Positions 32,233 through 42,576 of a DNA stretch of 64,000 bases are shown piece by piece. A program made the position numbers and the translations under genes. The notes under the pieces are model-generated. The model searched no databases. It was not told the DNA's origin and was given only the letters and a program-made list of their open reading frames with translations. How positions within the stretch are numbered: position 1 is the stretch's first letter; each line of letters starts with the position of its first letter. Source of the stretch: an uncultured Gammaproteobacteria bacterium (GTDB lineage: Bacteria > Pseudomonadota > Gammaproteobacteria > Eutrophobiales > Eutrophobiaceae); contig CATOTD010000005.1 in the NCBI GenBank assembly GCA_951812995.1, forward strand, positions 62,001-126,000, written 5' to 3'.

Positions 32233-33246
32233 ATGACCTTTAAGGCACACAGGCAAGAAGAAATTTTAACCGATAAATTTAATCGCGTGATTGATTATGT
32301 GCGCATATCGGTTACTGATCGTTGTGACTTCCGGTGCGTCTATTGCATGGATGATAAGATGCAGTTTGTGCCTCGAGCGCAACTTTTAACCCTTGAAGAA
32401 ATTGCCAAGATCGCTCAGGTTTTTACTGAGCTTGGTGTTAAAAAGATTCGCATTACTGGCGGCGAACCATTGATCCGTCGTAATGTTATCAAACTATTTG
32501 AATATATTGGCCAACTGCCCAGACTCGGTGAGCTGGTATTAACGACCAACGCCTCACAACTCACAAAACTAGCCCAGCCGTTAAAAGACGCGGGGGTTAA
32601 ACGTATCAATATCAGCCTTGATTCATTAAATGCGGAAAAATTCAAACGCATTACCCGTGTGGGTGAATTAGATAATGTCCTGGCTGGCATTGCAGCAGCG
32701 GCCGCCGTTGGTTTTGAGAAAATAAAATTAAATTCGGTCATATTAAAAAACCGCAATGATGATGAAATAATCGATCTGGTTCGATACGCCAGCGATCGGA
32801 ATATGGACATCAGCTTCATTGAAGAGATGCCATTAGGCATCATCGGGGATCATGATCGCGCAGAGGCATATTATTCCAGCGACCAGATTAAAAATGATCT
32901 GGAACAGTTTTTTACACTGGTCGCGACTACTAAAACCACCGGTGGCCCGGCTAAATATTATAAATTGGCTGAAACCGGCACACATGTTGGTTTTATCTCA
33001 CCACACAGCCACAATTTTTGTGATCAATGCAACCGCGTAAGACTGACATGCGAAGGACGATTGTTATTGTGTCTTGGGCAGGAACATTCAGTCGACCTGC
33101 GTAAAACACTGCGTGCCTATCCAGATGATATGGACAAACTCAAACAAGCGATAAGAGATGCCATGTTGATAAAACCTAAAGGGCATGATTTTGACTTAAC
33201 TGAAAAACCACTCATATTCCGCCACATGAACGTCACTGGCGGTTAG
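32233..33246 (+). CDS. moaA: GTP 3',8-cyclase
   Basis: 'RISVTDRCDFRCVYCM', 'KKIRITGGEPLIRRNV', 'FCDQCNRVRLTCEGRLLLCLGQ'. Confidence 0.97.
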   Translation: MTFKAHRQEEILTDKFNRVIDYVRISVTDRCDFRCVYCMDDKMQFVPRAQLLTLEEIAKIAQVFTELGVKKIRITGGEPLIRRNVIKLFEYIGQLPRLGELVLTTNASQLTKLAQPLKDAGVKRINISLDSLNAEKFKRITRVGELDNVLAGIAAAAAVGFEKIKLNSVILKNRNDDEIIDLVRYASDRNMDISFIEEMPLGIIGDHDRAEAYYSSDQIKNDLEQFFTLVATTKTTGGPAKYYKLAETGTHVGFISPHSHNFCDQCNRVRLTCEGRLLLCLGQEHSVDLRKTLRAYPDDMDKLKQAIRDAMLIKPKGHDFDLTEKPLIFRHMNVTGG

Positions 33247-33250
33247 TGCC

Positions 33251-34111
33251 ATGTCCAGTCATTATCGTCCGGACCTGACAACAGCCGGACTTTCTCCCAC
33301 CCAAGTGGTACACGCTACCGATGAATATCAGAATATTCGCGCACTCCATGTTGCCGAAGAACGTGCGCTGACCATCTACATTGATAGTTATGAAATCGTC
33401 ACCTTGATGACGCTGGGAACACAGCCAGAGCTGTTGACACTCGGTTACTTAAAGAATCAGGGGTTGATAACGACTATAGATGAGATTAAATCAGTCCAGG
33501 TCGATTGGGCACTTAATGCCGTCGCCGTCACCACCTTTGCCGACCGCAATGATTGGCAAGATAAATTAGGTCCGAGAATCGTTACCACGGGCTGCGGGCA
33601 GGGGACTGTCTTCGGCAATATCATGGAACACCTTGATGCGCTTGATATACAGCCGATTAAAATCAAGCAATCACGTCTGTATGCGTTATTAAAAAATCTC
33701 AATGCTTATAATGATGTTTATAAAAATGCGGGGGCGGTGCATGGTTGCGCACTCTGTCATGATACCGAAGCGTTAATCTTTATCGAAGATGTCGGCAGAC
33801 ACAATGCAGTTGATGCGATTGCAGGTAAGATGTGGCTCGACGGCATGGCCGGTAATGACAAGATATTCTACACCACTGGCAGATTAACCTCGGAAATGGT
33901 CATGAAGGTCGCGCAAATGGAAATATCTGCCTTACTGTCACGCTCGGGCGTTACCTGCATGGGGCTAAACTTGGCGCATGACATGAATATCACGCTGCTG
34001 TCCCGGGCGAAAAGCAAACATTTTCTCATCTATAATGGTGCAGAAAACATTGAATTTGATACCGCGCTACCAGCAAAATACGAAGTCGCCAATCGGCTGG
34101 ATAAAAAATAG
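33251..34111 (+). CDS. fdhD: Formate dehydrogenase accessory sulfurtransferase
   Basis: 'AGAVHGCALCHDTEALIFIEDVGRHNAVDAIAGKM', 'FYTTGRLTSEMVMK'. Confidence 0.95.
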   Translation: MSSHYRPDLTTAGLSPTQVVHATDEYQNIRALHVAEERALTIYIDSYEIVTLMTLGTQPELLTLGYLKNQGLITTIDEIKSVQVDWALNAVAVTTFADRNDWQDKLGPRIVTTGCGQGTVFGNIMEHLDALDIQPIKIKQSRLYALLKNLNAYNDVYKNAGAVHGCALCHDTEALIFIEDVGRHNAVDAIAGKMWLDGMAGNDKIFYTTGRLTSEMVMKVAQMEISALLSRSGVTCMGLNLAHDMNITLLSRAKSKHFLIYNGAENIEFDTALPAKYEVANRLDKK

Positions 34112-34144
34112 CCGCTTAATTCAGATCTGAATTTAATTTACACC

Positions 34145-34744
34145 ATGAATATTGCAACCAAGATTACAGGCGTAATCCTCGCAGGCGGTCAAGCCAGGCG
34201 CATGGGTGGGCAAGACAAAGGGTTAATCCGGCTAGATGATAAGCCCATGATTGAAATTATTATTGATATATTCAGGCCGCAAACAGCAACACTTATCATT
34301 AACGCCAATCGCAATCATGACGTGTATGCCCGCTATGGCTTTAATATTGTAGCCGATGAATTATCTGGTTTTTGTGGGCCATTGGCCGGGATGGCCAGTG
34401 CGTTGCGTGTTATAAACACCGACTATATCGTCACGACACCTTGCGATTCACCCTTTATACCGATTGATTTGGTGCACCGCCTAGCCGCGGCCCTTGCGCA
34501 TGAATCCGCTGACATAAGCGTTGCCCATAATGGCGACCGCATGCAACCCGTGTTTTGTATGTTGAAAAAAACACTACGGCAATCGCTGCATGATTATCTT
34601 GCTTCAGGTGAGCGCAAGATTGACCGCTGGTTTGCACAACATAAGTATGCCATTGCAGATTTTTCTGATAAGCCAGAGACATTTTACAATATCAATACAC
34701 GGACAGATATTGAAAATGCAGTCGCTCGATTAAATTCACGTTGA
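34145..34744 (+). CDS. mobA: Molybdenum cofactor guanylyltransferase
   Basis: 'GVILAGGQARRMGGQDKGL', 'GPLAGMASAL', 'TTPCDSPFIP'. Confidence 0.95.
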   Translation: MNIATKITGVILAGGQARRMGGQDKGLIRLDDKPMIEIIIDIFRPQTATLIINANRNHDVYARYGFNIVADELSGFCGPLAGMASALRVINTDYIVTTPCDSPFIPIDLVHRLAAALAHESADISVAHNGDRMQPVFCMLKKTLRQSLHDYLASGERKIDRWFAQHKYAIADFSDKPETFYNINTRTDIENAVARLNSR

Positions 34745-35289
34745 TGAAAATTATCTCAAAAGTCCCCGTATTAGGTTTTGCGGCTTATAGCGGCACTGGA
34801 AAAACCACCTTATTAGTCAATCTGATCCCTTTATTAAACGCACAGGGCATCAAGGTCGGTGTCATAAAACATGCCCACCACAACTTTGAAATTGACCAGC
34901 CCGGCAAAGACAGTTATGAGATAAGAAAGTCTGGTGCCAGCCAGATGTTGATCGGTTCAAAAAAACGTTGGGCCTTAATGGTGGAAAAAGAAGCAACCGA
35001 TCAAGCCCTGCGTCTGCAAGAATACATATCGCATCTGGATCAGAATAAACTGGACATTATCCTGGTTGAAGGGTTTAAAACTGAAGCGTTGACTAAAATA
35101 GAATTACACCGTCCGGCCCTGGGTCATCCCCTGATTTGCAAAACTGATGCGAGTGTTATTGCCATCGCAACAGATGCTGATCTATCTGAAAAACTGGACT
35201 TGACGATGCTCGATTTGAACAATCATTTGTCCATCGTACAATACATTATTGATACTTTTTGTTTTCATGACAATAACGCAGATGACTGA
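34741..35289 (+). CDS. mobB: Molybdopterin-guanine dinucleotide biosynthesis protein MobB
   Basis: 'GFAAYSGTGKTTLLVNLIP', 'KVGVIKHAHHNFEID', 'DIILVEGFK'. Confidence 0.93.
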   Translation: MMKIISKVPVLGFAAYSGTGKTTLLVNLIPLLNAQGIKVGVIKHAHHNFEIDQPGKDSYEIRKSGASQMLIGSKKRWALMVEKEATDQALRLQEYISHLDQNKLDIILVEGFKTEALTKIELHRPALGHPLICKTDASVIAIATDADLSEKLDLTMLDLNNHLSIVQYIIDTFCFHDNNADD

Positions 35290-36547
35290 GGAGACGATAC
35301 ATAAAGAGACGAGCTGCATGGATGATCGTGATCCAGACTCAATACTGCCAGAGCAAGCATTAGCGCGCATTATCGACACGATTGTTGCTATCACAACCAC
35401 GGAGTCTATCCCGATACGTGACGCATTGGGACGGGTATTGGCAACTAATATCAATGCCGCAATAAACGTCCCCACTGGGCGCAACGCTGCTATGGATGGC
35501 TACGCCGTTAATGCTGAAGACTTGCCGACCGCGGGTCTTGCAACATTACAACGCATAGGCGCAAGCTTTGCTGGTAAACCCTTTGATGGTGCCCTGCAAC
35601 GGGGACAATGCGTCCGTATCATGACTGGCGCAATGATGCCCGATGGTTCCGACACTGTCGTCATCCAGGAGCATACAAGTGCGACCGGCGATAACATCCG
35701 TATCGGCCGTGATACAAACCCGGGTGCTAACGTGCGACAGGCAGGCGAAGACATTGCCATCGGTGACCTTGTGTTAGAGAAAGGCTTGCGCTTGACACCC
35801 GCCGATATTGGCTTACTGGCATCACTTGGTTGCGCCGAGGTTGCAGTCACCCACAAACTGAAAGTTGCCTTCTTTTCAACGGGCGATGAGTTACGTTCCA
35901 TCGGGGACGCACTCGATGCTGGCATGATCTATGACAGCAATCGTTATACCTTGCATGGTATGTTGTCACGGCTTGGGGTCGATATCATCGATATGGGTGT
36001 TGTAAAAGATGATCCGACACTGTTGGAAGCGGCATTCAAAGAGGCCGCTACTGTTGATGTATTGATCACATCGGGCGGTGTTTCTGTTGGTGAGGCCGAC
36101 TATGTTAAGGAAACCTTGATCAAACAGGGTCAGGTAAACTTTTGGAAGGTCGCGATAAAACCCGGTCGTCCGCTCACCTTTGGCAAACTGGATGCGACTT
36201 ATTTTTTTGGCTTACCTGGCAATCCAGTGTCGGTCATGGTGACGTTTTATCAATTCGTGCAACCTGCGTTGAGAAAATTGGCGGGCGAAAATAAAACATT
36301 AGACCTCATGGTAAAAGTGCCGTGCAGTAGCAGATTGAAAAAACGCACGGGGCGAGTGGAGTATCAACGGGGGGTGCTGGAACAGGATGCAACAGGCCGC
36401 ATGGTGGTTAGAAAGACGGGGGCGCAAGGCTCAGGTATTTTGCGATCCATGGCGGATGCAAATTGTTTTATCGTACTACCCATCGATAACGACGGCGTAA
36501 GCCCGGGGGATATGGTAGATGTACAACCCTTCCACGGCATTGTCTAA
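35282..36547 (+). CDS. moeA: Molybdopterin molybdenumtransferase
   Basis: 'NVPTGRNAAMDGYAV', 'FSTGDELRSIGDALDAGMIYDSNRY', 'TSGGVSVGEADYVK', 'FGLPGNPVSVMVTF'; start ambiguous (35249-35318). Confidence 0.95.
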   Translation: MTEETIHKETSCMDDRDPDSILPEQALARIIDTIVAITTTESIPIRDALGRVLATNINAAINVPTGRNAAMDGYAVNAEDLPTAGLATLQRIGASFAGKPFDGALQRGQCVRIMTGAMMPDGSDTVVIQEHTSATGDNIRIGRDTNPGANVRQAGEDIAIGDLVLEKGLRLTPADIGLLASLGCAEVAVTHKLKVAFFSTGDELRSIGDALDAGMIYDSNRYTLHGMLSRLGVDIIDMGVVKDDPTLLEAAFKEAATVDVLITSGGVSVGEADYVKETLIKQGQVNFWKVAIKPGRPLTFGKLDATYFFGLPGNPVSVMVTFYQFVQPALRKLAGENKTLDLMVKVPCSSRLKKRTGRVEYQRGVLEQDATGRMVVRKTGAQGSGILRSMADANCFIVLPIDNDGVSPGDMVDVQPFHGIV

Positions 36548-36755
36548 TTGAGTTGATTATAAACAGCCTGGTGCTGATTATTGAATGGCGAGGGATGCCG
36601 CGCGTGAAGCTACACTTAATAAAACCCTTAAAATGGGAGGGAGTATGATGCAATTTTTTACAGGAGGAAATGAATGAAGGCGACTGATGCGAAGTTGATT
36701 AATCTACTGGGTGGGAGAGGACAGTTTGTCGTGCCGATTTATCAGCGGAATTATT

Positions 36756-37967
36756 GGGAATTATATACTTAACTCCAACTTCACTACAAAATACAAACAC
36801 AATGATTTGTTAGTTTTTTCAAGTAACAAGCTCACCATGCTCACCTGTTACCTTATGCAATTTTTCAATTGCACTCCATTTTGGGTTAAACCATCTTTTC
36901 TTGTCTTTCGTTTGCACGCAACGACAATAAAAAGGTTTTTATCGGTTTTTTATCTTTGTTGAATACTGCAATATCAAGCGGATACTCTTTTTTGGTATCA
37001 GATGGCCTTACTTTTACACGCCACTGTGGTCGTGTTTGTAATTGTTCTTTGGGGTATCCGTAATCTTCGACAAGTGTTTCGGAAAAGACTTGTACTGCTT
37101 CTACTTCTTCTGGCGTAGCTTTTACTTCTTCACCACTTATATAGTCTTTGATGTAACCTTCTCTCATTATCGTCCTGTATATCCGCATTCTATTTCCATT
37201 GCTTTGCTCATGCTATCACCTCGCGATAGGTAATCCGTTTACCTATCGCGTTGCTTATAAGTGATTCTATACGTTGATTGGTTGGTAACTTACATGGTCC
37301 GTTATTCAGTCTAAAAGTCACTTCGTTCACATAGCGATGTAAGTGTTTAGTGCTGGCATGATGCCATACCCCATACAGACCGCGTTTGAGTAAAGCCCAG
37401 ACACTTTCAATGCTATTGGTATGAATGTTGTTTGAACCCACATATTCTCCCGCACTATGGGTTACCGTACCATGCTGATAAGCAGACTGTAAATGCTGAT
37501 ATGACCTGTGTTCATCTGTGTAAATGGTGGCCCCATATTCCACTGAACAGCCAATCTCTTTGTGCAGGGTCGGTATATCAGTTGATGGGATAGGCTTAGC
37601 CCTTGTGCGGCCACCGCGCTCACGCATTCCGACCACTACCTGCTTGCCAGCTACGCCACGGCCTGCGCGGACTTTCTTGTGTTTGTGTTTGTTATGTTCC
37701 TTCCCACCGATATAGGTCTCATCAATCTCAACAATGCCAGAAAGTAAATTATCTGTATTATCGTTACAGGTTTCACGAATGCGGGCCTGCATAAACCAGG
37801 CGGTCTTTTGAGTTACTCCGATTTGTTTAGATAACTGCAAGCTAGATATGCCCTTGCGCGAGGTGACAGTTAAGTAAATAGCATATAGCCATTTATGTAG
37901 TGGAACATGAGAACGTTTTTATGTTAGATTATATGGGTTATCTATTGGAGTAAAGTATATAATTCCC
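36756..37967 (-). mobile_element. IS1595-family element, copy a (internally deleted)
   Basis: Ends GGGAATTATATACTTAACTCCAA / ...AAGTATATAATTCCC; transposase 37208-37840 lacks its N-terminus; flanks GAATTATT / TAATTATT suggest an 8-bp duplication with one change. Confidence 0.88.
36886..37188 (-). pseudogene. HsdR N-terminal-domain-like passenger fragment within IS1595-a
   Basis: 'YIKDYISGEEVKATPEEVEAVQVFSETLVEDYGYPKEQLQTRPQWRVKVRPSDTKKEYPLDIAVF' resembles the N-terminus of type I restriction R subunits. Confidence 0.75.
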
Positions 37968-38156
37968 TAATTATTCGTGGAAGAAAAAACAATGCAAACG
38001 GCTTTTTAGGGATGTTGTTTATCCTTTTTTACTCGCTGTTTATCATGATTATGAAGAGAAAATTATTAGCAAAAATGAATTTATTGAAGTTGTTAGATTA
38101 GTCGTGAGTTATTTATTACGCCGTGCTGTTTGTTGAGGGAAACCGAATAAAGACCT

Positions 38157-38432
38157 ATGAAAACACTGCCTGAAGACGTGGTCAGCTATAAGAGAACCCC
38201 AGAGTTTTCCAACGGGACCGTGCCAAAAGGTCTGCTAAAGGCCCATCAAACCAAAGCAGGCACTTGGGGCAGTATTGTCGTTCTGAAAGGCACCTTGCGA
38301 TACCGTATTTTGGAACCCGAGCTTGAAGTGATTGATCTTACGCCTGTGAAATATGGCGTGGTTGAACCTACGATTCTGCACGAAGTAGAACCGCTTGATG
38401 ATGTACTGTTTTATGTAGAGTTCTACCGGTAG
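38157..38432 (+). CDS. DUF1971-domain protein
   Basis: 'LPEDVVSYKRTPEFSNGTVPKGLLKAHQTKAGTWGSIVVLKGTLRYRIL' is characteristic of DUF1971. Confidence 0.85.
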   Translation: MKTLPEDVVSYKRTPEFSNGTVPKGLLKAHQTKAGTWGSIVVLKGTLRYRILEPELEVIDLTPVKYGVVEPTILHEVEPLDDVLFYVEFYR

Positions 38433-38617
38433 TCAGCCTTCGAGCAAGAGATGCGTTCTTTTTCCAATTCTCGACTATAATAAAAATGGGAATTATATAC
38501 TTAACTCCAACTTCACTACAAAATACAAACACAATGATTTGTTAGTTTTTTCAAGTAACAAGCTCACCATGCTCACCTGTTACCTTATGCAATTTTTCAA
38601 TTGCACTCCATTTTGGG

Positions 38618-38920
38618 TTAAACCATCTTTTCTTGTCTTTCGTTTGCACGCAACGACAATAAAAAGGTTTTTATCGGTTTTTTATCTTTGTTGAATACTG
38701 CAATATCAAGCGGATACTCTTTTTTGGTATCAGATGGCCTTACTTTTACACGCCACTGTGGTCGTGTTTGTAATTGTTCTTTGGGGTATCCGTAATCTTC
38801 GACAAGTGTTTCGGAAAAGACTTGTACTGCTTCTACTTCTTCTGGCGTAGCTTTTACTTCTTCACCACTTATATAGTCTTTGATGTAACCTGCTCTCATT
38901 ATCGTCCTGTATATCCGCAT
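38618..38920 (-). pseudogene. HsdR N-terminal-domain-like passenger (frameshifted) in IS1595-b
   Basis: Same protein as in copies a and c; truncated inside the fold. Confidence 0.75.
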
Positions 38921-38939
38921 TCTATTTCCATTGCTTTGC

Positions 38940-39869
38940 TCATGCTAGCACCTCGCGATAGGTAATCCGTTTACCTATCGCGTTGCTTATAAGTGATTCT
39001 ATACGTTGATTGGTTGGTAACTTACATTGTCCGTTATTCAGTCTAAAAGTCACTTCGTTCACATAGCGATGTAAGTGTTTAGTGCTGGCATGATGCCATA
39101 CCCCATACAGACCGCGTTTGAGTAAAGCCCAGACACTTTCAATGCTATTGGTATGAATGTTGTTTGAACCCACATATTCTCCCGCACTATGGGTTACCGT
39201 ACCATGCTGATAAGCAGACTGTAAATGCTGATATGACCTGTGTTCATCTGTGTAAATGGTGGCCCCATATTCCACTGAACAGCCAATCTCTTTGTGCAGG
39301 GTCGGTATATCAGTTGATGGGATAGGCTTAGCCCTTGTGCGGCCACCGCGCTCACGCATTCCGACCACTACCTGCTTGCCAGCTACGCCACGGCCTGCGC
39401 GGACTTTCTTGTGTTTGTGTTTGTTATGTTCCTTCCCACCGATATAGGTCTCATCAATCTCAACAATGCCAGAAAGTAAATTATCTGTATTATCGTTACA
39501 GGATTCACGAATGCGGGCCTGCATAAACCAGGCGGTCTTTTGAGTTACTCCGATTTGTTTAGATAACTGCAAGCTAGATATGCCCTTGCGCGAGGTGACA
39601 GTTAAGTAAATAGCATATAGCCATTTATGTAGTGGAACATGAGAACGTTCAAAGATAGTGCCGGTTCTCACCGTAAACTCACTCTTGCAGTCCCGGCATA
39701 AGTAATATCCTGTCCGCTTTCCTTTGCGCGGGGTAATACGCTTAAATCCCCCACAATGAGGACAGGATATGTAATCTCTCCAGCGTTGTCCCTCAAAATA
39801 CAATCTAGCGGCTTCAGCATCCGGAAACTGGCGAAATAACTCAAATGTGGATATGGCATTGTCTTTCAT
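38940..39869 (-). CDS. IS1595-family transposase
   Basis: 'GIVEIDETYIGGKEHNKHKHKK', 'IYTDEHRSYQHL', 'NSIESVWALLKRGLYG', the ISXO2-like DDE domain. Confidence 0.95.
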   Translation of the reverse strand: MKDNAISTFELFRQFPDAEAARLYFEGQRWRDYISCPHCGGFKRITPRKGKRTGYYLCRDCKSEFTVRTGTIFERSHVPLHKWLYAIYLTVTSRKGISSLQLSKQIGVTQKTAWFMQARIRESCNDNTDNLLSGIVEIDETYIGGKEHNKHKHKKVRAGRGVAGKQVVVGMRERGGRTRAKPIPSTDIPTLHKEIGCSVEYGATIYTDEHRSYQHLQSAYQHGTVTHSAGEYVGSNNIHTNSIESVWALLKRGLYGVWHHASTKHLHRYVNEVTFRLNNGQCKLPTNQRIESLISNAIGKRITYREVLA

Positions 39870-40025
39870 TGATGACCCTCCGTTTTATTGCATTTTTATG
39901 TTAGATTATATGGGTTATCTATTGGAGTCAAGTATATAATTCCCATAAAAATAGTATGGAGAGACGCTGTGAATTTCATATCCTACCACCAACGTGGGTA
40001 ATCAAGCTGAAAGGTAAAAACTCAA

Positions 40026-40334
40026 TTGACTAATTCGGGCGCGCTTACAAAATTGCTTAAAGATACCAGTGCCAGCGAAGTAATAGCACTATGGATACTC
40101 GTCATTCCCTCGTTGCTTACTACGTGGATAACGATTCTCGAAAAACTTGGCGTGCAGGATGAATATATGTCCAAAGCGACGTGGGTTCTTGTTGGCTTGT
40201 ATTTACTGTCATTCATTGCAACATTCCGTCTAATTGGCGGGTTAGAAAAACGGGGGCGCAAGGCTCAGGTATTTTGCGATCCATGGCGGATGCAAATTGT
40301 TTTATCGTACTACCCATCGATAACGACGGCGTAA
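40026..40334 (+). other. Chimeric ORF: small TM hypothetical fused out-of-frame to duplicated moeA 3' sequence
   Basis: N-terminal about 75 aa hydrophobic hypothetical; from about 40250 the DNA matches moeA 36418 onward in another frame. Confidence 0.7.
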
Positions 40335-40497
40335 GCCCGGGGATATGGTAGATGTACAACCCTTCCATGGCATTGTCTAATTGAGTCAATTATAAACAGC
40401 CTGGGGCTGATTATTGGATAGCGAGGGATGCCGCACGTGAAGCTACACTTATAAAACTGGGAGGCCGTACGACTCAATTTTTTACAGGAGGAAACGA

Positions 40498-42573
40498 ATG
40501 AAGGCGACTGATGCGAAGTTGATTAATCTACTGGGTGGGAGAGGACAGTTTGTCGTGCCGATTTATCAGCGTAATTATTCGTGGAAGAAAAAACAATGCA
40601 ATCGGCTTTTTGAAGATATATTGCGGGTGGGAGGTGATAAGAAAATATCATCTTACTTTGCTGGCTCAGTGGTTTATTTTGAACCAGATGATTTACCAGA
40701 AACAAGTGTGCCGCAATTGCTGGTGATTGATGGGCAACAGCGCATCACCACGATTTCTCTGATGCTGCTTGCGCTGGTGCGTTTTCTGCAAAAAAACCCG
40801 CAACATAATCTGGATGATTCTGGGGAGGAGATTTTACAGACTTATTTAATCAATGCACATAAAAAAGATGAGACAAGATTCAAGTTACTGCTGTCAAAGA
40901 AAGATAAAAATACCTTTATCAACTTGGTTGATGAGATCGAAACGACGGACGCATCTTCGCAAAGGATTGATGAAAACTATCAACTTATTAAAGAAAAATT
41001 AACAGCAGAAAATATACAGGCGGTTTATCACGGAATAAAAAAATTAGCGATTGTGGATATGAAGCTGGAAAGAGGTAAAGACGACCCACAGTTGATATTT
41101 GAGAGCTTAAATTCTACTGGTTTGGGCTTGTCGCAGGCCGATTTAATACGCAATTATATGCTGATGAACGAGCCAGTGGATACGCAAAATCATCTTTATG
41201 AAAAATACTGGTATCCGATGGAGCAGGATTTTGTAGAAAATATGGATTATTTGCCACAGTTTATTCGCCATTATTTGAGTGTAAAGCAATCAACAATACC
41301 AAACATTAATCTGGTTTATGAAGCGTATAAGGATTTTGATAAAGATCGTGCCAACAATAACTTGACAAAAGAATATGCGCTTAAAGAATTACGGCGATAC
41401 GCGCAGTTTTATGCACGTATGGCGTTTCATAAAGAACCCGATAAAGCACTGGCAAAGGGGTTTGATGAATTAAATAAATTAAAAATGGATGTTGTTTATC
41501 CTTTTTTACTCGCTGTTTATCATGATTATGAAGAGAAAATTATTAGCAAAAATGAATTTATTGAAGTTGTTAGATTAGTCGTGAGTTATTTATTATGCCG
41601 TGCTGTTTGTGATGTGCCAACAAATATGTTGAATAAAACCTTCTCGATTTTACATAAAAAGATCAATCAAGAAGCGTACCTGGAATCGCTCAAAGCGGCA
41701 TTTATCTTGATGAAAGCTAATCAGCGTTTTCCAAAAGATAAAGAATTCAAAGAAGCACTCAAAAAAAGAGATTGTTATAACTTCAGGCCAAGAAATTATT
41801 TGCTGAGGTCATTGGAAAACTGGGGTAGAAAGGAACCAGTGTGCGTGGAAAACTTCACCATAGAACATATCTTGCCGCAAAATGAAGAATTGCCGCAAGC
41901 ATGGCGCGATGTGCTGGGTGAAAATTGGCAGGAAGTAAGAGAAACCTATTTGCATACTTTAGGAAATTTGACTTTAACGGGTTATAACTCGGAGCTTTCG
42001 GATAAAGCATTTACACAAAAGAAAACGACCAACGGCGGATTTAATGACAGCCCATTATTTCTTAATGAGTCAGTGCGAAATGCGCAAACTTGGGATGAAA
42101 ATGCGATCATTAAACGGGCAGAGCTTTTGGCGCAAAGGGCGTGTGAAATTTGGCAAGCACCTGATTTATCGGATGCGCAGTTGGCATCTTATAAACAGAC
42201 GGACAAAGAAAAATATAGCCTCGATTCTTATGAATATTTGCACGGCGATATGCGGGATTTATTCAACCGGCTTGAAAAAAGAATTTGCAATCTTGATTCC
42301 GAGATTGAGATGAAATGCACAAAACTTTATGCGGCTTTCAAAATAAATCAAGCGAATGTGATTGAAGTTGTGCCGTTAAAGCGCGGGCTGCGGATTTATC
42401 TGGGTATTGATTTTGAGAAAATTAATGACCCGCAAAAGATATGCCGAGATGTTTCTGATATTGGAAGTTGGGGGACAGGCAATGTTGAGGTGCGGCTTGA
42501 GCGGGCTGATGGTTTAGACTATGTGATGATGCTTGTGGAACAGGCTCTTGATGAGCAGCGTGGCGAGGATTGA
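40498..42573 (+). CDS. DUF262 + DUF1524 (HNH) + DUF5655 protein, GmrSD-like type IV restriction family
   Basis: 'GRGQFVVPIYQRNYSWKKKQCNRLFEDI', 'LLVIDGQQRITTISLMLLAL', 'FTIEHILPQNEELPQAWRDVLGENWQE...LHTLGNLTLTGYNSELSDKAF', and a C-terminal DUF5655-like segment. Confidence 0.93.
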   Translation: MKATDAKLINLLGGRGQFVVPIYQRNYSWKKKQCNRLFEDILRVGGDKKISSYFAGSVVYFEPDDLPETSVPQLLVIDGQQRITTISLMLLALVRFLQKNPQHNLDDSGEEILQTYLINAHKKDETRFKLLLSKKDKNTFINLVDEIETTDASSQRIDENYQLIKEKLTAENIQAVYHGIKKLAIVDMKLERGKDDPQLIFESLNSTGLGLSQADLIRNYMLMNEPVDTQNHLYEKYWYPMEQDFVENMDYLPQFIRHYLSVKQSTIPNINLVYEAYKDFDKDRANNNLTKEYALKELRRYAQFYARMAFHKEPDKALAKGFDELNKLKMDVVYPFLLAVYHDYEEKIISKNEFIEVVRLVVSYLLCRAVCDVPTNMLNKTFSILHKKINQEAYLESLKAAFILMKANQRFPKDKEFKEALKKRDCYNFRPRNYLLRSLENWGRKEPVCVENFTIEHILPQNEELPQAWRDVLGENWQEVRETYLHTLGNLTLTGYNSELSDKAFTQKKTTNGGFNDSPLFLNESVRNAQTWDENAIIKRAELLAQRACEIWQAPDLSDAQLASYKQTDKEKYSLDSYEYLHGDMRDLFNRLEKRICNLDSEIEMKCTKLYAAFKINQANVIEVVPLKRGLRIYLGIDFEKINDPQKICRDVSDIGSWGTGNVEVRLERADGLDYVMMLVEQALDEQRGED

Positions 42574-42576
42574 TTT

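Larger units (their letters stand above)
36674..38135 (+). pseudogene. Decayed duplicate of the DUF262 (GmrSD-like) gene, internally deleted and interrupted by IS1595-a
   Basis: 36674-36755 matches the intact gene start (40498 onward); after the IS, 37968 onward matches about 40578-40607 then jumps to sequence equivalent to about 41489-41610. Confidence 0.85.
38488..39944 (-). mobile_element. IS1595-family element, copy b (complete, 1457 bp)
   Basis: Perfect 8-bp target duplication ATAAAAAT (38480-38487 and 39945-39952); intact 309-aa transposase with zinc-ribbon 'CPHCGG...YLCRDCKSEF'. Confidence 0.95.

Noticed and set aside
37524-37794. 63-aa plus-strand ORFs inside IS1595 copies (also at 39256-39526 and 59179-59449)
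   Set aside because: Shadow ORFs of the transposase, repeated in each copy.
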